Origin: JAKAUF01 sp050746205
Lineage (GTDB): Bacteria; Acidobacteriota; Terriglobia; Terriglobales; SCQP01
DNA length: 11,840 nucleotides
NCBI GenBank assembly: GCA_050746205.1
Contig: JBOGKW010000109.1
Span: 1-11,840, forward strand
Direction: 5' to 3'
Below the pieces are notes generated by a model. That model did no database searches, had not been told where the DNA came from, and saw nothing but the letters and a program-made list of their open reading frames with translations. The position numbers were made by a program, and so were the translations under genes. Position 1 is the first letter of the stretch. The number at the start of each line of letters is the position of its first letter. Positions 8,569-11,840 of this stretch are shown here, piece after piece.

Positions 8569-8574
8569 ATTTTA
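8569..8574 (-). promoter_or_regulatory. Candidate -10 box (TAAAAT) for a leaderless receptor transcript
   Basis: On the minus strand TAAAAT matches the consensus TATAAT at five of six positions and ends seven bases before the ATG at 8561. Initiation 6-8 bases downstream would fall on or next to the A of the start codon. No Shine-Dalgarno sequence and no good -35 hexamer is visible. This spacing is the known arrangement of leaderless promoters; its use here is inference. Confidence 0.35.
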
Positions 8575-8718
8575 GCTCGCGCCCAAGCCGTCTGCGCGGA
8601 GGTTGGGCGGCGCTGACGCCGGTGCCGCCGCCCGTTGCAGGTCCGCGCCCGGGTATCGGACTTTGAGGTCGCCGCAAGGCCCGGAATGGAACGCCGCGCC
8701 CCCGCCGCGCCGCCCCGG

Positions 8719-8747
8719 TTGACACCCGCCGCGGGCCGTGGGAGCAT
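8719..8747 (+). promoter_or_regulatory. Candidate promoter for the initiator tRNA gene
   Basis: A perfect TTGACA -35 hexamer sits at 8719-8724. A weak GAGCAT sits at the -10 position (8742-8747) after a 17-bp spacer. Initiation would then fall almost on the first tRNA base (8753), leaving little or no 5' leader. Either the tRNA is close to leaderless, or the -35 match is chance and the real promoter lies further upstream in 8562-8718, where I see no better match. Confidence 0.35.
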
Positions 8748-8752
8748 GGTTC

Positions 8753-8829
<77 letters not shown>

Positions 8830-8869
8830 AACTTTTCCACCACTTGCGCGACTTCCGCCAAACGACTTG

Positions 8870-8887
8870 AGGGTCAAATAAGGGTCA
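8870..8887. repeat. Pair of AGGGTCA direct repeats, possible integrase arm sites
   Basis: AGGGTCA occurs at 8870-8876 and again at 8881-8887, eleven bases apart start to start (about one helical turn), in the 68-bp gap between tRNA and integrase stop. Tyrosine integrases of tRNA-targeting elements often bind short arm-type repeats beside the core. The assignment here rests on position and spacing only. Confidence 0.35.
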
Positions 8888-8897
8888 CGCAGGTTTA

Positions 8898-10163
8898 CTA
8901 GTTGAGTAGCCGCTGGTCCTTCGGAGTGTCCTGCCGGACGCGCAGCTTGACGAACTCCACCAAGCGATCCTGAATCCGACGCTTGGCTTCGAGCCCCAGA
9001 GTCCCATACACGTCCGAGGTGGTGACGATGTTCTCGTGCCGCAAGAGGGTCTTGACCTCTTCCAGTTCGAGCCCCGCTTCCTTGCCCCAGGCGCTCACGG
9101 TGTGGCGGAAGCTGTGCCAGCCGATATTGGGGAGACCGGCCGCCAGCGCCACTGGCTTGATATAGGTCTTGAACAACTGCCCCGGCCAGAATGGTCGGCG
9201 CCCCTTCGTGTACGACGAGGCGAACAGCCAATCCTCCGGTTGGTTGTAGGGCGTAACCGAACGCCAACTGCCGAGAAGCGTTCGCAACTCTTCGGGCACG
9301 GGCAGATTCGTCCGCGAGGCCTCGGTCTTGAGCGGTGTGATGCGCCCTTGAACGAAGCCGCGGCGAAACGAAACAACGCCTTGGGCTAGATCCACGTCCC
9401 GCCACTGAAGCCCGAAGGCTTCGCTGACGCGGGGGCCCAGCCAACCGGCGAATGCCACAGCGACCTGCTCGCGCAGCCCGAGCCTCGCGAGCAGTGTGAA
9501 AAAGCCCGCCGGCGTCAACTGCACCGGCTCTTTCAACCGTTTGGTAGAACCGCGCGGGAGTTCGACGCGCTTTTCCGCCATCGGGTTCTCGCGCAAGTAG
9601 CCCCACTTGACCCCAAACTTGAACGCCAGCTTCATGACAGTGAAGATCGAGCGCACGGTCTTAGGCGCCAAGCCAGTAGGGTTGTGAGGTGAGCGCCCCA
9701 GTCCGTGGAACCAATCCTCGGCGGCTGACCGTACCACCGGCTTTCCGAACTCATGGAGCCGGTGGGTGCCCCAGCGCGGCAGAACCCAGCGTTCGAGAAC
9801 TGACTGGTAGGACCGCGCCGTCTGGTAGCCCATGCGTGCCCGATCGTCCTGTGCTTCGCCAATGGGCACATCGAGACAGGGCCGAAGCACCTGCTCGATG
9901 TAGCGGTTCACCAGACCTTGGATCGTGGGGCATTCGCTGGAGTTGATTTCCGCGTTGGCCGCCAGTCGAACATGCTCGCATGCCCGCTCGGCCGCCGCGC
10001 GGCTCGGATATTGCTCCAGAGTGCCGATGATGGCCTTGCGCCGCTTTTTTGCGCCGTTCACGCGCTCGAAGTAGCGGTATGCCCATACGTTCGGTCCCCG
10101 GGAGCGGGTTTCAATCGTAAGCGTGCCGTACTGATACGTTGCACGCCGCCTCGGTTGCTTCAT
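8898..10163 (-). CDS. Tyrosine recombinase / phage-type integrase
   Basis: A 421-residue integrase read leftward from ATG 10163 to TAG 8898. Residues about 1-70 are basic and resemble an arm-binding N-terminal domain (TYQYGTLTIETRSRG). A SAM-like core-binding domain spans about 75-200, and the catalytic domain follows. All active-site residues are visible: Arg245 in GWLGPRVSEAFGL, Lys279 in PLKTEAS, His350 and Arg353 in WHSFRHT, His376 in LLRHEN, and the nucleophile Tyr386 in TTSDVYGT. It should therefore be able to cut and rejoin DNA between its attachment sites. An earlier in-frame ATG at 10193 exists, but AGGAGG at 10173-10168 lies four bases before ATG 10163 and decides the start. The gene points toward the initiator tRNA, its likely integration target. 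The excisionase-type gene upstream probably shares its transcript. Confidence 0.95.
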   Translation of the reverse strand: MKQPRRRATYQYGTLTIETRSRGPNVWAYRYFERVNGAKKRRKAIIGTLEQYPSRAAAERACEHVRLAANAEINSSECPTIQGLVNRYIEQVLRPCLDVPIGEAQDDRARMGYQTARSYQSVLERWVLPRWGTHRLHEFGKPVVRSAAEDWFHGLGRSPHNPTGLAPKTVRSIFTVMKLAFKFGVKWGYLRENPMAEKRVELPRGSTKRLKEPVQLTPAGFFTLLARLGLREQVAVAFAGWLGPRVSEAFGLQWRDVDLAQGVVSFRRGFVQGRITPLKTEASRTNLPVPEELRTLLGSWRSVTPYNQPEDWLFASSYTKGRRPFWPGQLFKTYIKPVALAAGLPNIGWHSFRHTVSAWGKEAGLELEEVKTLLRHENIVTTSDVYGTLGLEAKRRIQDRLVEFVKLRVRQDTPKDQRLLN

Positions 10164-10167
10164 AAAG

Positions 10168-10173
10168 CCTCCT
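10168..10173 (-). promoter_or_regulatory. Strong Shine-Dalgarno site of the integrase
   Basis: A full AGGAGG on the minus strand, four bases before ATG 10163. It fixes the integrase start ten codons downstream of the first possible ATG and is the best ribosome binding site in the window. Confidence 0.75.
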
Positions 10174-10200
10174 AAAGGCGGCGCGGATGACACCGCAAAT

Positions 10201-10473
10201 CTACCACGAGCTGGACCGACCGACTCTGGGCGGGATCGGCGGTTCCTGGTGAGCCAAGCTTGCCTGCTTCGATTCCAGACATTCGTTAAGAGCCGAGGCG
10301 CGGAAACGCCACCGCTTGCCGATGTGGATGGCCGCGTTCTCGCCCCGCCGCGCCATCCCCTGGAGGGTTTTCGGATGGATCTTCAAAACCACGGCGGCTT
10401 GGTTCGAATCGAGCAGGGGCTCGAACGCTGGCATGACCGCGATGCGGTCGGCGCCCGGGGTCGAATCCGCCAT
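10201..10473 (-). CDS. Excisionase-family helix-turn-helix DNA-binding protein
   Basis: A 90-residue protein from ATG 10473 to TAG 10201. Residues about 20-66 fit the MerR-like winged-helix domain (HTH_17, excisionase family). It starts with LLDSNQAAVVLKIHPKTLQG, the helix-turn-helix, followed by the wing IHIGKRWRFR and a closing helix ALNECL. The C-terminal 20 or so residues are Pro/Ser/Arg-rich and probably disordered. The gene sits 37 bp upstream of the integrase in the same direction. Its likely job is to act as recombination directionality factor, bending attachment-site DNA for excision, or to regulate integrase expression. A TTG at 10491 could add six residues; the ATG has GGGAG eleven bases upstream. 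Family alone does not prove excision activity, since similar domains occur in many small regulators. Confidence 0.8.
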   Translation of the reverse strand: MADSTPGADRIAVMPAFEPLLDSNQAAVVLKIHPKTLQGMARRGENAAIHIGKRWRFRASALNECLESKQASLAHQEPPIPPRVGRSSSW

Positions 10474-10550
10474 GCCAAAACCAACTCCCAACTAGACCCG
10501 AGGCTATGAGCCGCTCCGGGGGCTGTCCAAGACTTTCGCCGGCGGTGGCG

Positions 10551-10565
10551 ATAGCCGCTGGCTAT
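10551..10565. repeat. Perfect inverted repeat ATAGCC-GCT-GGCTAT
   Basis: A 6-bp perfect stem with a three-base spacer, about 80 bp upstream of the excisionase-type gene start. The right arm is part of GGCTATGA (10560-10567), which also occurs at 10502-10509. It could be an operator for the upstream-facing regulator or a transcript hairpin. Nothing in the sequence decides between these. Confidence 0.4.
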
Positions 10566-10583
10566 GACCAAAGATTCCGCGGC

Positions 10584-10604
10584 GGTGAAAGGCTGCGTTT
10601 CACC
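10584..10604. repeat. Perfect inverted repeat GGTGAAA-N7-TTTCACC
   Basis: A 7-bp perfect stem with loop GGCTGCG, lying between the integrase module and the transposase remnant. It may be an operator, a terminator-like hairpin, or a relic of an insertion-sequence end. The stretch 10474-10765 holds this repeat, the one at 10551, and no gene I can support. Confidence 0.4.
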
Positions 10605-10678
10605 CCAGCCCTCGCGGATTCACCCTGGTTCCCGCCGGGGCCCGAGCGGCCTCTGCCTGGCCCCGTTCCCGTAACTCC

Positions 10679-11410
10679 ATGCCGCTCATAAATCGCCAAT
10701 GTTTATGCGGGTGCCGCGGCGGCTTGGACAGCGCGGAGGGCAGGACCCCTTGGGTGAGAGGCCAAATGGAAGAACGCGGCGTGAAGTATGCGATTCCCAT
10801 CCCGGCCAACGACAGCCTGGAGCGGGGCATCGCCGAACTGCCGACGCGGCCGGCGGGGCGGCCCAGCCGCAAGCCGCTGGTCGAACACAAGAGCTTCCTT
10901 TATCGCGCCGCCAGTTGGAAGGCGGCGCGGCGGATCGGAGCCAAGGTCGAGCACCACGCCTGCGAACTGTTTCCGCGGGTGGGGTTCATTGCGACCAATA
11001 GGACGCTGCCGAATCGGGCGGCGGTGCGCTTGTACAACAAGCGGGGCACAGCGGAACAGGGGATCAAGGAAGGCAAGCAGGCGGTGAGGATGAGCCGCCT
11101 GAGTTGCCATGGTTTCCGGTCCAACGACGTTCGGCTGTCGCTCAGCCTGATCGCCTACAACCTAGGGAATCTCTGGCGGCGGCTGGCACTGCCGGCAAAG
11201 ATCGACAGCTGGCCAATGACGAGCTTGCCGCAGCGGCTGGTCAAAACCGGTGGCCGCTCGGTCAAGCATGGCCGGTACTGCTGGCTGCTGTTGGCGGAGG
11301 GGGCACCTGACGCGGCGATTGTTCGAGAGCATGATGCGGCGGATCACGGCACTGCCCCTGCCGACCGGGTAAGGGACAACGATGCCGTGATGAAAAAACC
11401 AGCGAAGTGA
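10679..11410 (+). pseudogene. IS1380-type transposase remnant (N-terminus lost, frameshifted)
   Basis: The open frame encodes 243 residues, but recognisable transposase starts only at 10766 (MEERGVKYAIPIPANDSLER). It continues through ELFPRVGFIATN, then GTAEQGIKEGKQ, SLIAYNLGNLWRRLALP and RLVKTGGRSVKHGRYCWLLL, the C-terminal half of the IS1380 DDE family. Full-length members have about 430-460 residues. The two catalytic aspartates belong to the missing half, and only the Glu region (GTAEQ..KEGK) remains, with Gly where Trp is usual. The family ending is in another frame: dropping one base from the G5 run at 11299-11303 restores HLTRRLFESMMRRITALPLP to a TAA at 11370-11372. The reading frame to 11410 is therefore an artefact of a one-base insertion. 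The residues before 10766 resemble nothing I recognise. It cannot be an active transposase. IS ends were not identified. Confidence 0.85.
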
Positions 11411-11565
11411 GAGGAGGATGCCGAGGTGTCGACAGAATGACTTAAAGCCCGGCCTATTCTGCGCTGCGGACTCAACCGAGGAGCGTCCGGCCCGAATGCG
11501 GCTGCAGGTCGCAGCCACTTTTGCCCGGTCGCTGCCGCCCGGGTGGATTCTGTCCGCGTATGGGG

Positions 11566-11593
11566 TCGTCAAAAAGGGTATTCCGGCTATTAT
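11566..11593 (+). promoter_or_regulatory. Candidate promoter for the polysaccharide deacetylase gene
   Basis: TCGTCA (11566-11571, four of six matches to the -35 consensus) and TATTAT (11588-11593, five of six to the -10) are separated by 16 bp. Initiation near 11600 would leave a leader of about 20 bases before ATG 11620. The rest of 11373-11619 shows no gene and may be the 3' tail of the insertion sequence. Confidence 0.3.
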
Positions 11594-11619
11594 GGGTAGC
11601 GGACGGGGTGCCACCACGG

Positions 11620-11840
11620 ATGTTGTTCCTCACCTACCATCAGGTCCGGCCGGCCGGAGATGGGCGCTATCTCTATTCCCTAACGCCAGAGCAGTTCACC
11701 GCCCACCTAAACGTGCTGGCGCCGGCCGCTGCCCGCCAGCCTCCGGCCGCCGCAATCTCGTTTGACGACGGCCACGCCTCCGTCTACGAGCACGCGCTGC
11801 CCCAGCTTGAGGCTCGCGGGACCAAGGCTACGTTCTTCAT
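11620..11840 (+). CDS. Polysaccharide deacetylase (NodB domain), 5' part only
   Basis: From ATG 11620 the frame is open to the window end (73 full codons). It begins MLFLTYHQVRPAG, the first strand of the NodB fold. The catalytic motif 1 AISFDDGHAS follows, with Asp49 as candidate general base and Asp50 as metal ligand, and then the second strand motif GTKATFF. Family 4 carbohydrate esterases of this type remove N- or O-acetyl groups from peptidoglycan, chitin-like oligomers or exopolysaccharide using a divalent metal. The substrate cannot be told from this part. The His-x-x-x-His metal motif lies beyond the edge. GTG 11608 is an alternative start. The gene follows transposase debris, so it may be cargo of the integrated element or chromosomal sequence beyond it. 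Confidence 0.85.
   Translation, partial: MLFLTYHQVRPAGDGRYLYSLTPEQFTAHLNVLAPAAARQPPAAAISFDDGHASVYEHALPQLEARGTKATFF

Larger units (their letters stand above)
8830..10500. mobile_element. Left end of a tRNA-fMet-integrated element (integrase plus excisionase-type module)
   Basis: The segment begins at the 3' end of an initiator tRNA gene. It holds a complete tyrosine recombinase and, 37 bp behind it, an excisionase-type helix-turn-helix gene, both transcribed toward the tRNA. This is the recombination module of an integrative island, prophage or plasmid-like element. By eye its base composition is less GC-heavy than the efflux genes to the left. The right end is not resolved. The coordinates cover only the module and do not mark a proven boundary. 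No replication, conjugation or structural phage genes are visible before the window ends. Confidence 0.55.

Noticed and set aside
11418..11765. 115-codon plus-strand frame after the transposase remnant
   Set aside because: It overlaps the deacetylase start in a different frame and resembles no family. The deacetylase frame has the NodB motif.
10500..11840. Second attachment site matching the tRNA 3' end
   Set aside because: Read through on both strands for pieces of the T-arm and CCA end and found no match. The right junction must lie outside the window.

Overview
The window is G+C-rich bacterial DNA from a Gram-negative (diderm) organism. The evidence is the end of a KDO-phosphate phosphatase gene (lipopolysaccharide synthesis), an RND efflux pump with a lipoprotein adaptor, and an outer-membrane TonB-dependent receptor. 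That receptor carries an N-terminal carboxypeptidase-regulatory-like domain, an architecture especially common in Acidobacteriota. This, with the G+C content and several starts lacking a Shine-Dalgarno site, makes an acidobacterium my best guess, but it is inference from gene style and not a sequence match.

Layout. 1-240: 3' end of a kdsC-like gene. 389-4779: a two-gene RND efflux operon (periplasmic adaptor, then inner-membrane pump, joined by a TAATG overlap) with no outer-membrane channel gene beside it. 4913-6079: a soluble PAS/histidine kinase without a receiver domain or neighbouring response regulator. 6174-8561, minus strand and convergent with the kinase: a TonB-dependent receptor whose start sits just behind a TAAAAT box, so its mRNA may be leaderless. 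8753-8829: an initiator tRNA-fMet gene with encoded CCA. 8898-10473, minus strand: a tyrosine recombinase and a small excisionase-type helix-turn-helix gene, with the integrase reading toward the tRNA 3' end. 10766-11372: a decayed IS1380-type transposase that has lost its N-terminal half and carries a frameshift. 11620-end: the first 73 codons of a polysaccharide deacetylase.

How the parts relate. The left 8.7 kb looks like ordinary chromosomal envelope, efflux and signalling genes. The tRNA 3' end looks like the junction with an integrated element: integrase next to the tRNA, excisionase-type gene behind it, then IS debris. The right-hand attachment site is not in the window, so I cannot say whether the deacetylase is cargo or chromosome.

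I found no CRISPR array, toxin-antitoxin pair, defence cassette or other clearly undescribed system. The points most worth a second look are the use of the initiator tRNA gene as a probable integration site, a helically spaced repeat pair between tRNA and integrase, two hairpins upstream of the excisionase-type gene, the probable leaderless receptor gene, and the frameshifted transposase remnant.
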